Below, one piece after another: positions 1 through 8,752 of a stretch of 52,339 nucleotides of DNA. Under the pieces are notes generated by a model that was not told where the DNA came from, searched no databases, and saw only the letters and a list, made by a program, of their open reading frames with translations. A program made the translations under genes and the position numbers. Every line of letters starts with the position of its first letter. Position 1 is the first letter of the stretch. Source of the DNA: an uncultured Collinsella sp. (GTDB lineage: Bacteria; Actinomycetota; Coriobacteriia; Coriobacteriales; Coriobacteriaceae); NCBI GenBank assembly GCA_905199225.1, contig CAJKFS010000014.1:1-52339 (forward strand). The letters run 5' to 3'.

Positions 1-42
1 TATTGCCAGCGGCCCCGCTTCGTTTCGTTCCATTGTGCCCGG

Positions 43-2724
43 CTAGTCCTCGAGCAGGTCCTCGATAAAGCCGACGCGGTAGTTTTTGAAGATGACCTCG
101 CCGCCGTCTTGCGTGGCGTCCAGATCGACATCGCCCATGATGCCAAAATCGTGGTCGCCATCCTCGTCGGCAAAGATCTGGTGCACGTGCCATACGTGCG
201 CGGTCTTCTCGTCGGACTCGTCAATGGAAAACATCGCGGCGCTGCGGGCATCTCCGTCGGTGAGGATTTCCTCGTGCTGCTCGTGGTAAGCGTCGAGTGC
301 TTTTTGCCAGCGGATCTCGCTCATGCCCCAGTCGTCGTCGAGCTCGCCCAGCTCGCGAACGTGCTCGCGGGCGGCAAGGGTCACGCGGCGGAAGAGCGCG
401 TTGCGCACCAATAGCGTGCAGCCGCGACGGTCCGCCACGACCTCGTCGATGCCCTGCGGCGGCGCAGCATCGAGGGCTGCCGGGTTGCCGGCGTTTTCCC
501 ACTCGTCCACCAGGCTCGAGTCCACCGAGCGCACCACAAAGCCCAGCCACGAGATAATGTCGCGCAGGCGCTCGTCGCGCTTCTCGATGGGCACGGTACG
601 GTCGAGTGAACGGTAGGCCTCTGCCAGGTAGCGCAGTAAAATGCCCTCGGAGCGGGCGATGCCGAGCTTTTGAATGTAACCCTTAAAATCGCTCGCGCTT
701 TCCAGCATATCGCGCAGGACACTCTTGGGAGAGAGCTGGTAGTCGTTTGCCCAAGGCACTTCCTGGCAGTACTTGTCAAAGGCGGCATCGAGCAAATCCT
801 CGAGCGGCTTTTCGTAGGTGACGTCCTGAATGCGCTCCAGACGCTCCTCATAGTCGACGCCGTCAGCCTTCATTTCGGCCATCGCGCGGTCGCGCGCGGC
901 GCGCTCCTGTGCGCGCAATACCTGCTTGGGGTCCTCGAGCGTTGCCTCGACCATCGAGATCAGATCCATGGTATAGGTCTCACTCTCGGGGTCGAGCAGC
1001 TCCAGCGCGGCAAGCAAAAACGGCGAGAGCGGCTGATCGAGCGCGAAGTCCTCGGGCAGATCGACCGTCAGCGCATAGTCGATGTCCGGCGCGGCGTCAG
1101 TCGGGGCGTCGGGCGCGGGCGGCACCTCGGTGCGAACGACGACGCCGGAATCGATGAGCGTGGCGAAGATTTCGTCGGCGCGAACCTCGAGCTTAGCCTT
1201 TTCCTCGGGAGTCTGCAGGCTCGTCTCGATGAGGTCGTGTACGCGGGTTCGGGCATCGCCGCCCTGCTCGACCACGCTAATCACCATGGAGTGCGTGATG
1301 CGCAGGCGCGGCTTGAGCGTCTCGGGCTGCGTCTCGATCAGGCGCTCAAAGGTCTGCTTGTTCCAGGTGACAAAGCCCTCGGGGGCCTTTTTCTTTTTAA
1401 TCTTACGGAGTTTTTTGGGGTCGTCGCCCGCTTTGGCCATAAGCTTGGCGTTTTCGATCTCGTGCTCCGGCGCCTCGGCAATTACCATACCCTCGGTGTC
1501 AAAGCCCGAGCGGCCGGCGCGACCGGCAATCTGGTGGAACTCGCGGGCGCGCAGACGACGCATCTTGTAACCGTCGAACTTGGTGAGCGCGGTGAGCACC
1601 ACGGTGTGGATGGGCACGTTGATGCCGACGCCGAGCGTGTCGGTGCCGCAGATGACGGGCAGCAGGCCCTGCTGCGCCAGGCGCTCAACCAGTAGGCGAT
1701 AGCGCGGCAGCATACCGGCGTGGTGCACGCCGACGCCGCAGCCGAGCAGGCGCTTGAGAATCTTGCCGAAGGCGGTGGAGAAACTCGTGCCTTTGGCAGC
1801 TTCCTTAATGGCCTCGCGCTGCTCCTTGCTAGCGATGCCAAAGTTGGCAAGCGACTGTGCCGTGGCAAGCGCGGCGTCCTGACTAAAGTGCACGATGTAG
1901 AGTGGGGCCTCTCCGCGGCGCATGGCGAGCTCGACGGTGCCCTCGAGGGAGGTCGTCACATAGTCGTAGCTCAGCGGAACAGGGCGCGGGGCGTCGACAA
2001 CCAGGTCGCAAGCAGCGCCGGTGTGCTCCTCGAGCGAGGCGGCGATGGCGGTGACATCGCCGAGCGTGGCACTCATGAGCATAAACTGCGTGTGGGGCAG
2101 GGTGAGCAGCGGCACCTGCCATGCCCAGCCGCGGTCGGGGTCGGCAAAGTAGTGGAACTCATCCATGGCTACGCAGCCCACATCGGCGTCCTCGCCCTCG
2201 CGTAGCGCATCGTTGGCAAGGATTTCGGCCGTGCAGCAGATGACGGGTGCCTTGGTATTGATATGCGTGTCGCCGGTGATCATGCCGACGTTATCGCGGC
2301 CGAGCACCTGCACCAGGTCGAAGAACTTTTCGCTGACCAGAGCCTTGATAGGAGCCGTGTAGTAGCAGCGCTTGCCCTGTGCCATGCCCATAAAGAGCAT
2401 GCCCAGCGCGACGAGCGACTTGCCCGATCCGGTCGGCGTGCCCAAAATGACGTGATCGCCGGCGGCCAGGTCCATGAGGGCCTCTTCTTGGTGATCCCAC
2501 AGCTCAATGCCACGGTCGCTCGTCCATTCAAAGAAGCGTTCGAAGGCCTGATCGGGCGTGAGCCATGGTTCGGGCTCACTGCCATCCTCGGGCTCCCACC
2601 AGGTGGGGGAGAGCGCGCCGAGCGAGCCGAACTCGGCTTCGGTTCCCGTGCCGCCCGAGAATGAACTGGCGGCGCCGGCGCCGGAGACGGTGCCGGCGAC
2701 GGTATCTGTCGTGGTCTGTGCCAT
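43..2724 (-). CDS. DUF3516-type DEAD/DEAH-box superfamily II helicase (HelY-like)
   Basis: This 893-aa protein is a complete ATP-dependent superfamily II helicase. Visible motifs are Walker A GTPTGSGKS (residues 95-103), a DEFH box (188-191), SAT (218-220) and motif VI QIAGRAGRSG near residue 395. The first 45 residues are low complexity. The long part after the helicase core, with a lysine-rich patch (KKLRKIKKKKAPEG) and an acidic tail, matches the actinobacterial DUF3516 helicases related to HelY/Ski2; RNA processing is the usual suggestion but the substrate is not settled. The ATG has a modest GA-rich Shine-Dalgarno. It is co-directional with trmB but separated from it by 309 bp containing an inverted-repeat element. 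Family call is firm, substrate unknown. Confidence 0.9.
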   Translation of the reverse strand: MAQTTTDTVAGTVSGAGAASSFSGGTGTEAEFGSLGALSPTWWEPEDGSEPEPWLTPDQAFERFFEWTSDRGIELWDHQEEALMDLAAGDHVILGTPTGSGKSLVALGMLFMGMAQGKRCYYTAPIKALVSEKFFDLVQVLGRDNVGMITGDTHINTKAPVICCTAEILANDALREGEDADVGCVAMDEFHYFADPDRGWAWQVPLLTLPHTQFMLMSATLGDVTAIAASLEEHTGAACDLVVDAPRPVPLSYDYVTTSLEGTVELAMRRGEAPLYIVHFSQDAALATAQSLANFGIASKEQREAIKEAAKGTSFSTAFGKILKRLLGCGVGVHHAGMLPRYRLLVERLAQQGLLPVICGTDTLGVGINVPIHTVVLTALTKFDGYKMRRLRAREFHQIAGRAGRSGFDTEGMVIAEAPEHEIENAKLMAKAGDDPKKLRKIKKKKAPEGFVTWNKQTFERLIETQPETLKPRLRITHSMVISVVEQGGDARTRVHDLIETSLQTPEEKAKLEVRADEIFATLIDSGVVVRTEVPPAPDAPTDAAPDIDYALTVDLPEDFALDQPLSPFLLAALELLDPESETYTMDLISMVEATLEDPKQVLRAQERAARDRAMAEMKADGVDYEERLERIQDVTYEKPLEDLLDAAFDKYCQEVPWANDYQLSPKSVLRDMLESASDFKGYIQKLGIARSEGILLRYLAEAYRSLDRTVPIEKRDERLRDIISWLGFVVRSVDSSLVDEWENAGNPAALDAAPPQGIDEVVADRRGCTLLVRNALFRRVTLAAREHVRELGELDDDWGMSEIRWQKALDAYHEQHEEILTDGDARSAAMFSIDESDEKTAHVWHVHQIFADEDGDHDFGIMGDVDLDATQDGGEVIFKNYRVGFIEDLLED

Positions 2725-2845
2725 GTGGTTGCTTTCTCTCGCGATTGTCCGCCAACTATTATGGCGTAGCGGCGGCGTGGGGTGCCAGCGCGCGAGAAAA
2801 TGCAGGAAATGGGCGTTCTGCCCAGCCGTTTAGTGTAGTCGCTAG

Positions 2846-2968
2846 CTAAGTGAGTAGACTTTTTGCGATATTGCGAGCACATGGCTTTTGCGCAAGGGTT
2901 CTACCTGCGGTTTTATGTTTCGCTATGCGGGCTGTGCTTGGCTATTGCAAAATAGTCTACTCACTTAG
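2846..2968. repeat. 123-bp inverted-repeat element between trmB and the helicase gene
   Basis: The arms CTAAGTGAGTAGACT (2846-2860) and AGTCTACTCACTTAG (2954-2968) are perfect 15-bp inverted copies. They extend inward to about 24 bp with one indel and a mismatch (TTTTGCGAT against ATTGCAAAAT). The interior is AT-richer than the neighbourhood and has no convincing ORF. It could be a non-autonomous mobile element (MITE-like) or a long RNA hairpin. No clear target-site duplication is visible. The rest of the 2725-3033 gap shows nothing recognisable beyond the upstream region of the helicase gene. Confidence 0.7.
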
Positions 2969-3033
2969 GTTTGAGGGCCGTTCGCTGGCGCCTATTTGCG
3001 CTTGTTTGCCAACGCCGCGACCATCAGAAGCCC

Positions 3034-3873
3034 CTAGGACTCTTGCGGTAGACGCTTCTTGCCCTTGCGGGCACGGTTTCTAAAGTTCTCGACGGCTTCT
3101 TCCATGCCCAGAGGTATATAGGTGAGCTCATCGAGGTTGTCGGGCAGGTAACACGCAAGGCTTTGCTCCTGCGCGCGGCCCGCCGCGAGCTGTTCATCGC
3201 TGGGCTGCGTGCCGGGTGTGGCGCAGATGCCATAGACGGCGGCGCCCATCTCGCGCGTGCGGCATTCATATTCGGTCTCGGGATGTTCGGGATGGTCGCG
3301 GCGGACGTCGTCACTTACCCAAAGCGTGTCGTAACCGGCCGCGGCAAACTGCCCCAGGGCGTAGTCACGCAATGGCTTGCTGTCGGTTCGCAGCGTTACG
3401 GTGGCGCCAACTGCAAAGAGCGGGCGATAGAGCATCAGATGGTCGACATGGACGAGTCGTTTTTTGGCGTACTTGGCCTTGGGCTGCGGCGTGGGAAAGT
3501 TGATGGTGATGGCATCGAGCTCGCCTGTGGCAAACAGCTGCGGCAGCGATGCGGCGCCTCGGGGCAGGACGAGTGCGTTGGTCAGTTCCTGCTCGCAGAT
3601 TTTCTGCGCGGCATAGGCGATACAGATGGGCTCCTGGTCCATACCGATAAAGAGGGTGTTTGGCTCGTGGGCCGCGCGCTCTACAAGGTACGTTCCCTTG
3701 CCACAGCCAAGATCCAGGTGAAGGTGCTCGAAGGGCTTGTTGCCTGCGGGCGCACAGGCCTTGCGCCAATCTCCGACATAGGCCTCGGGGTTCGTCTCAA
3801 TCGCATCGGCGTAGCGCTCCAGGCGCTCCTCGAGCACAAAGTTCTTAGGCGTGCGAACGTGGACGGCTCCCAT
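3034..3873 (-). CDS. trmB: tRNA (guanine-N7)-methyltransferase TrmB
   Basis: TrmB methylates N7 of G46 in the tRNA variable loop using S-adenosylmethionine. The SAM-binding LDLGCGKG lies at residues 53-60, followed by the family's FIGMDQEP region, the substrate-side INFPTPQPKAKYAKKR segment (family consensus NFPDPWPKxRHxKRR) and a C-terminal TDxxxLRDYALxQF-like stretch. At 279 aa it is longer than the 210-240 aa of many TrmB proteins because of an N-terminal extension and a basic tail (RARKGKKRLPQES). An AAGGAG Shine-Dalgarno precedes the ATG. The gene follows a Trm9-like methyltransferase on the same strand, 119 bp apart, giving two likely tRNA-modification genes side by side. Confidence 0.92.
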   Translation of the reverse strand: MGAVHVRTPKNFVLEERLERYADAIETNPEAYVGDWRKACAPAGNKPFEHLHLDLGCGKGTYLVERAAHEPNTLFIGMDQEPICIAYAAQKICEQELTNALVLPRGAASLPQLFATGELDAITINFPTPQPKAKYAKKRLVHVDHLMLYRPLFAVGATVTLRTDSKPLRDYALGQFAAAGYDTLWVSDDVRRDHPEHPETEYECRTREMGAAVYGICATPGTQPSDEQLAAGRAQEQSLACYLPDNLDELTYIPLGMEEAVENFRNRARKGKKRLPQES

Positions 3874-3992
3874 GAGGCTCCTTGGTCATAAGTATGGAAC
3901 GTATAGCTGCGCGTTCCGTCAATGGGTTGAAAAAGGCGTGGGCATAGTTTGCCCGAAAGACGCGGTGCGGCTCGACGGCGAGTCGTCGGTGC

Positions 3993-4865
3993 CTACAGGC
4001 GCTTGAGAATCACATAGCGGTTGAGATCGCCGCTACGACCGTCGGCATGGAAGCGCTCAAGCTCGCGCACGGGGACCTCGCCGCTCTTGTAGAACGTACG
4101 CACGCCGCGCACCAGGTCGGTGATCTGCTGATCGTCAAAGTGATGGCAATAGCGGTAGGCGTGGCGGTCGTTTTGCCAGCCAATGAGGTGGTCACCGGCT
4201 TCAAACTGCGCGGAATCGTAACCCTCAAACGGCGGGGTGAGCTCGGCGCGGGCCTCGGCGCGAACAGCCTTGCGCGCCATGCGCTCGTCGTTCATAAACT
4301 CCCAAAAGCTGATGGCGATGATGCCGCCTGGGCGCGTCTGCCGCACCAGGGCGTCGAGCACGCGTACGCGGTACTCGCACGACGGTACGTGGTGCATAAA
4401 GCCAAAACAGACCGAGATGTCGGCGAGCGGGGCATCGAAAAGCGCATCGGGCGTCTCGGCGGGATTGAGCTTCATGAGGGCATCGAGCACATCGAGCTCC
4501 TGGAAGTGCAGGTTGGGAATGCGCAGCGCGTGGCCATGTGCATCGATGGCCAGGTCTTGGCACGAGTCGACGCCATAGAACTCAAACGGACAGCTGGCAT
4601 CTGCCGAGGGGTTTGCTCCGTCGACGCCCTTGGCGGCAAGTGCGCCGCCGGCGGCAAAGTTCTCGAACCGCATATTGCCGCAGGCAAGATCGAAGACGCG
4701 GACGGGATGCTCGATCGTGGCGACGTCGAGCTGCCCGAGCGCGATATCCATGGTGCGCACCCAGCCGGGCCACGGGGCCTGGCGCGTATCGGAGAAGGAG
4801 GCGGAGTGCTCGCGATAGAACGTGTTGTTGAGCTGGATGAGCGATGAGGCGAAATCGCGGTTCAC
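3993..4865 (-). CDS. Class I SAM-dependent methyltransferase, Trm9/ALKBH8-like
   Basis: The protein (290 aa from the chosen start) opens with FYREHSASFSDTRQAPWPGW. This closely resembles the N-terminal signature of Trm9/ALKBH8 tRNA wobble-uridine methyltransferases (FSxTRxxPWP). A SAM-binding FDLACGNMRFENF motif and an acidic FYGVD strand follow. The open frame reaches an ATG at 4913, but no Shine-Dalgarno precedes it. A GTG at 4865 has GGAGGGAG about 10 nt upstream and puts the conserved segment near the N-terminus, so it is preferred. In eukaryotes Trm9 methylates cm5U made by Elp3; an Elp3-type gene lies 2 kb away. The methyltransferase fold is secure, the tRNA substrate is inferred. Confidence 0.75.
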   Translation of the reverse strand: MNRDFASSLIQLNNTFYREHSASFSDTRQAPWPGWVRTMDIALGQLDVATIEHPVRVFDLACGNMRFENFAAGGALAAKGVDGANPSADASCPFEFYGVDSCQDLAIDAHGHALRIPNLHFQELDVLDALMKLNPAETPDALFDAPLADISVCFGFMHHVPSCEYRVRVLDALVRQTRPGGIIAISFWEFMNDERMARKAVRAEARAELTPPFEGYDSAQFEAGDHLIGWQNDRHAYRYCHHFDDQQITDLVRGVRTFYKSGEVPVRELERFHADGRSGDLNRYVILKRL

Positions 4866-5132
4866 GGCGCGGAACTCCCTCCGTTGGCGGTGCGGAATAA
4901 ACAGTACGACCATACTACCGTTAACGCTGCAACGGGGACAACCAAGCTACGGGTCATTGCTTTGTTTGGACACATTTCCGCAGCTCATATGCACCCGCAA
5001 CCGCCGGTTGTCAAAAATCTCACTAGAATAGGTGGCATGCTTTTGGCGGTGGCGGATAGATTTTTAACTGTGCAAGGCGCCTTAAGAACAAAAACGGTCC
5101 GGCGGCACGGCTGGCATCACATAGGAGGAACC
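4866..5132. promoter_or_regulatory. Divergent intergenic region, methyltransferase / Xre-DUF4097 pair
   Basis: This 267-bp gap separates divergently read genes and must hold both promoters. It contains an AT-rich core (about 5005-5070) and a 10-bp palindrome AAGGCGCCTT at about 5080-5090, shortly upstream of the regulator's AGGAGG at 5123-5128. The palindrome is a possible operator for the Xre protein. No unambiguous -35/-10 pair could be assigned. Confidence 0.3.
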
Positions 5133-5849
5133 ATGAATGTAGAAACTGCGCAGCGGCTCGCCGACCTTCGTCGCAGCAAGGGTTTTAGCCAAGAAGGGCT
5201 GGCGCGAAAGTTAGGGCTGTCGCGCCAGGCGGTCAGTAAATGGGAACGCGCGGAGAGCTCGCCCGATACCGAGAACCTAATCTCGCTCGCCAAACTCTAT
5301 GGCGTGAGCCTGGACGAGCTGCTCAATCCGAGCGACGAGATCGAGGACGATATCGAGTTTGAGAACGAGGACCGCGCCCGTCAGCGCGAGGCCGAGGCGG
5401 CAGAGCGCGCCCGCACCCATGAGGCGGCGGCACGCGCCACGGAGGCAGCTACGCAGGCAAGTGATGCCGCGGCCAAGGCGGCGCAGGCGGCAAGCTGGAG
5501 TGCGCAGGCCGCCAATGCCGCTACGGCGCAGGCGACGAGTGGCACCGCGGTTGGCTCGACTCCGGTGAAGGGCCCGTTCCAGTCGTTCCCGTATTGGGCC
5601 GTGTGCTGGCTGCTGTTCTTTTTGCTGATGTTCCTGTTTGGTGCCGGTCCCTTTGCCGCGCTGATCTTCTTTACGATTCCCATCTATCACTGGGTGGCGC
5701 GTGCGCTCGATGGCGATTGGGCGCGCGGGGATATTCAGGTTGGCCCGGCGTCGGTGACAACTAGGGCTCAGAATGTTTCCGCTTCGGTTGATGCTGACGT
5801 GGCTACCGCGACCACCGCTGAGCCGATTGCCAAAGAGGGTGGTGAATGA
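5133..5849 (+). CDS. Membrane-tethered Xre/HTH-3 transcriptional regulator
   Basis: The frame is open upstream, but AGGAGG at 5123-5128 fixes the ATG at 5133, giving 238 aa. Residues 1-65 form a classic Cro/CI-type HTH (RRSKGFSQEGLARKLGLSRQ, then AVSKWERAESSPDTENL). Next is an acidic linker and about 60 residues of alanine-rich predicted coiled coil (repeated AARATEAATQASDAAAKAAQ). Two hydrophobic segments follow (WAVCWLLFFLLMFLFGAG and FAALIFFTIPIYHWVARAL), then a hydrophilic tail. A DNA-binding domain anchored in the membrane suggests envelope sensing. The stop overlaps the next start (ATGA), so it is translationally coupled to the DUF4097 protein. The signal sensed is unknown. Confidence 0.85.
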   Translation: MNVETAQRLADLRRSKGFSQEGLARKLGLSRQAVSKWERAESSPDTENLISLAKLYGVSLDELLNPSDEIEDDIEFENEDRARQREAEAAERARTHEAAARATEAATQASDAAAKAAQAASWSAQAANAATAQATSGTAVGSTPVKGPFQSFPYWAVCWLLFFLLMFLFGAGPFAALIFFTIPIYHWVARALDGDWARGDIQVGPASVTTRAQNVSASVDADVATATTAEPIAKEGGE

Positions 5850-6745
5850 TGAAGCTTTCGCATGAATCCAAGGTACGCTTGGGCGTTGGCATCGGAGCGT
5901 TCGTGCTTATCATCGGGCTTGTCTTTGGCACTTCGCGGCTATTGGCTCATTCTGATATGGTGCGTACGACCGGTATTCTATCTGGCCATTTGTCTGATTT
6001 TGACGATATGTTTGACGAGGACGATTCCTTGAATAGCGGTAACTATTCCGCTCGGCCTCAGCAGCTTTCGAGCACGACTTTTGATGCCGATGAGTTCCGC
6101 TACCTCGATTTCGATATCAATGCGGCTTCGGTGGACGTCAAGGTTGTTGATGGCAACAAGGCTCGCGTTATCGAGCGGGGGCGCGTTGCCGAGGGTATGG
6201 ATGCCTCCAAGGCCGCGACGCAAAACATCGCATCCGTCGAGGACTCGACGCTCAAGGTTTCCCAGTTTGGAAGTGATGACGGTAAGGCAATCGATCGCTC
6301 AGTTACGGTCGAGCTGCCGCGCCGTGTTGCCGAACATCTGAAGGGAGTCAACGCGCACGTGGGCTCGGGTGATCTGCAGATTGCCGGTGTCATCTGTGAT
6401 GGTTTCGATCTTTTCCTGGGTGCGGGAGATGTAGAGTTTACGGGCAGCGTGACTGATGCGCTTAGCGCTGAGGTCGGTTCGGGCGATGTGACGCTCGAGC
6501 TTTACCAGGCCCCCGCGAAGTCGATGGACGTGAGTGTGGGCTCGGGCGATGTGGAGATGACGGTTCCGAACTCGACGGGCTTTAAGGCGAGCCTCACCTT
6601 GGGCAGCGGCGACTTCGAGAGCGATTTCCTTCCGCTTGGCTACGACGGCGAGACCATTTTGAATCTTGAATTCGCTAACGGTGACAAGTCTGCCACGTAT
6701 CGTTTTGAGGTCGGTTCGGGCGACATGTCGTTTGATCCGGAGTGA
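5846..6745 (+). CDS. DUF4097-family membrane-anchored beta-repeat protein
   Basis: This 299-aa protein has one N-terminal transmembrane segment (GVGIGAFVLIIGLVFGTSRL, residues 11-30) and an extracytoplasmic domain with repeated strands ending in VGSGD or LGAGD. At least six variants occur (VGSGDLQ, LGAGDVE, VGSGDVT, VGSGDVE, LGSGDFE, VGSGDMS), as expected for the DUF4097 putative-adhesin beta-solenoid fold. Such proteins often accompany Xre or PspC-like regulators and are thought to act at the envelope; no reaction is known. The start overlaps the stop of the membrane-tethered regulator by 4 nt. A terminator hairpin follows at 6797. Base composition is somewhat less GC-rich than in the flanking genes. 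Confidence 0.82.
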   Translation: MMKLSHESKVRLGVGIGAFVLIIGLVFGTSRLLAHSDMVRTTGILSGHLSDFDDMFDEDDSLNSGNYSARPQQLSSTTFDADEFRYLDFDINAASVDVKVVDGNKARVIERGRVAEGMDASKAATQNIASVEDSTLKVSQFGSDDGKAIDRSVTVELPRRVAEHLKGVNAHVGSGDLQIAGVICDGFDLFLGAGDVEFTGSVTDALSAEVGSGDVTLELYQAPAKSMDVSVGSGDVEMTVPNSTGFKASLTLGSGDFESDFLPLGYDGETILNLEFANGDKSATYRFEVGSGDMSFDPE

Positions 6746-6796
6746 TGGCTGCGGGCTGGTCCGCAAGCATAGATGCTTAGACGCGCTGTTTGATGG

Positions 6797-6832
6797 AGGC
6801 GCAGGAGCCGTGACGGGCTCCGGCGCCTTTGC
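6797..6832 (+). terminator. Intrinsic terminator of the Xre-DUF4097 operon
   Basis: The arms AGGCGCAGGAGCC (6797-6809) and GGCTCCGGCGCCT (6816-6828) pair at 12 of 13 positions across a 6-nt loop and are followed by TTTGCCTTT. Confidence 0.8.
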
Positions 6833-6835
6833 CTT

Positions 6836-6841
6836 TACAAT
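6836..6841 (+). promoter_or_regulatory. Candidate -10 box giving a leaderless elp3-like mRNA
   Basis: TACAAT ends 6 nt before the ATG at 6848, so transcription would begin at or next to the start codon. The only SD-like sequence (GGGGG, 6842-6846) is 1 nt from the ATG, too close to work normally. No convincing -35 is seen; the preceding sequence is the terminator hairpin. Confidence 0.4.
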
Positions 6842-6847
6842 GGGGGC

Positions 6848-8752
6848 ATGGAACAGATTATCTTGAACATACTCGAGGCCCTGCGTCGCGGCGAAACCGT
6901 GGACGACAAGGCGCTCGTCAAACTGATACATGCCGAGGCGCGCCGCGAGGGTGCCGATAAGCGCGACCTGGCCAAGCGTCGCCTGCTGCCGTTTTACCAG
7001 CGGGTAAAGCGTGAGGGGCCGGCTCGTTGGGCTGGGTGGAATGTCGATGCCGAGCTGGAACGTCAACTGCTGCAGGTGCTGCGTATGAAGCCGCGCCGAA
7101 CGGCTTCGGGCGTGGCGACCATTACCGTCATCACCAAGCCGTGGCCGTGCTCGGGCGATTGCCTGTTTTGCCCCAACGACCTGCGTATGCCCAAAAGCTA
7201 TCTGCATGCCGAGCCCGCGTGCGCCCGTGCGGAGCAAAATTGCTTCGATCCATATCTGCAGGTGAGCGCCCGTTTGACGGCGCTTTCGCAGATGGGGCAT
7301 GCGACCGATAAGATCGAGCTCATTGTGCTTGGCGGTACCTGGAGCGACTATCCGGAAGGCTATCAGACATGGTTTATGTCGGAGCTTTTCCGTGCGCTCA
7401 ATGACGATGCCGTCGCCGGCGTGGCGGCAAACCCCATGTTGGCGCGTCCGGGCATCAGTCGTGCCGAGGCGGGGCGCCTGCTCGATGACGCTCCCGCCGA
7501 TGCCCTGCCGCCCGTGGTAGCGGAGCGCCGCGAGCGCTATCGGGCTGCCGGCATTGCGACAGACGAGGTCGAGCTTGCTGCCGGCGTTGCCGACGAGCAA
7601 GGGCGTGTGGATGCTGCCGTGGGCGGCTATAACCGCGCGGTGCGTCGTCTGTACGGTTCCGGTACGCCGTGGGGCGAGGTCGCCGAGTGGCAGACGGCCA
7701 CGATGGAAGAGCTTGAGCGCCAGCAACGAATCAACGAGACGGCGAAGCATCGCGTGGTGGGGCTCGTCATCGAGACGCGCCCCGATGCTGTAACGCCGCA
7801 GGCGCTTACGCTTATCCGCCGCCTGGGCTGCACCAAGATCCAGATGGGCATCCAGAGCCTCGACCAGCACCTGCTCGATATCAACGAGCGTCGCATTTCG
7901 GTGGAGCAGATCGAGCGGGCGTTTTCGCTCGCGCGCCTGTTTGGCTTTAAGATCCACGCGCATTTTATGCTCAACTTGCTGGGCGCCACGCCCGAGGGGG
8001 ACAAGCGTGACTACGAGTGCTTTATGACCGAGGGGGCCTTTATGCCCGACGAGGTCAAGGTCTACCCGTGTGCGCTTATCGAGGGCTCGCGTCTGGTGGG
8101 TTGCTATGAGCGCGGCGAGTGGCGTCCCTATACCGAGGAAGAGCTGCTCGATGTGCTGGCCGACGACATCGTGGTGACACCGGCGTTCTGCCGCATCAGT
8201 CGTATGATCCGCGACTTTAGCTCCGACGACATCATGGTGGGCAACAAGAAGCCCAACCTGCGTCAGCTCGTTGAGAACCGCCTGGCTGCTCGGGGTGACG
8301 GTGCGACGGTGCGTGAGATTCGTTATCGCGAGATCAGTAAGGCGGGTGCCGACTTGGGTGAGCTGTCCCTTGACGAGGTCGCCTACGAGACCCCGGTGAC
8401 GGGCGAGCGCTTTTTGCAGTGGGTGACACCACAGGGCAAGATCGCCGGCTTTTTGCGGTTGTCGCTGCCCGACCATTCGTTTGTTGCCGCGCATGCGGAC
8501 GAGTTGCCGACGACGCCGGACGAGGCGATGATTCGCGAGGTGCACGTGTATGGCATGGCGGCACGCGTGGGTGACCAGGGCCAGGCGGCGCAGCATCACG
8601 GGTTGGGGCGTTTGCTCGTAGAGCGTGCGTGCGAGATTGCCCGGGATGCCGGCTATGCGCGCATCAACGTGATCAGCGCGATTGGTACGCGCGAGTACTA
8701 TCGCCATCTTGGATTTTATGACCATGGCCTTTATCTGCAAAAGGAGCTCTAG
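6848..8752 (+). CDS. Elp3-family tRNA wobble-uridine acetyltransferase (radical SAM + GNAT)
   Basis: Elp3 enzymes use a [4Fe-4S]/SAM radical domain and an acetyl-CoA-binding GNAT domain to place a carboxymethyl group on U34 of tRNA. This 634-aa protein has the N-terminal tRNA-binding region, then KPWPCSGDCLFCPNDLRMPKS with the CxxxCxxC cluster cysteines near residues 100-107. Further motifs are ELIVLGGTWSDYP and IETRPD. The C-terminus is a GNAT domain (HGLGRLLVERACEIARDAGY, then YYRHLGFYDHG). Length and order match stand-alone bacterial and archaeal Elp3. The ATG lacks a properly spaced Shine-Dalgarno and may be leaderless. The stop abuts the next ATG, so the spermidine-synthase-like gene is probably co-transcribed. 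Confidence 0.92.
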   Translation: MEQIILNILEALRRGETVDDKALVKLIHAEARREGADKRDLAKRRLLPFYQRVKREGPARWAGWNVDAELERQLLQVLRMKPRRTASGVATITVITKPWPCSGDCLFCPNDLRMPKSYLHAEPACARAEQNCFDPYLQVSARLTALSQMGHATDKIELIVLGGTWSDYPEGYQTWFMSELFRALNDDAVAGVAANPMLARPGISRAEAGRLLDDAPADALPPVVAERRERYRAAGIATDEVELAAGVADEQGRVDAAVGGYNRAVRRLYGSGTPWGEVAEWQTATMEELERQQRINETAKHRVVGLVIETRPDAVTPQALTLIRRLGCTKIQMGIQSLDQHLLDINERRISVEQIERAFSLARLFGFKIHAHFMLNLLGATPEGDKRDYECFMTEGAFMPDEVKVYPCALIEGSRLVGCYERGEWRPYTEEELLDVLADDIVVTPAFCRISRMIRDFSSDDIMVGNKKPNLRQLVENRLAARGDGATVREIRYREISKAGADLGELSLDEVAYETPVTGERFLQWVTPQGKIAGFLRLSLPDHSFVAAHADELPTTPDEAMIREVHVYGMAARVGDQGQAAQHHGLGRLLVERACEIARDAGYARINVISAIGTREYYRHLGFYDHGLYLQKEL

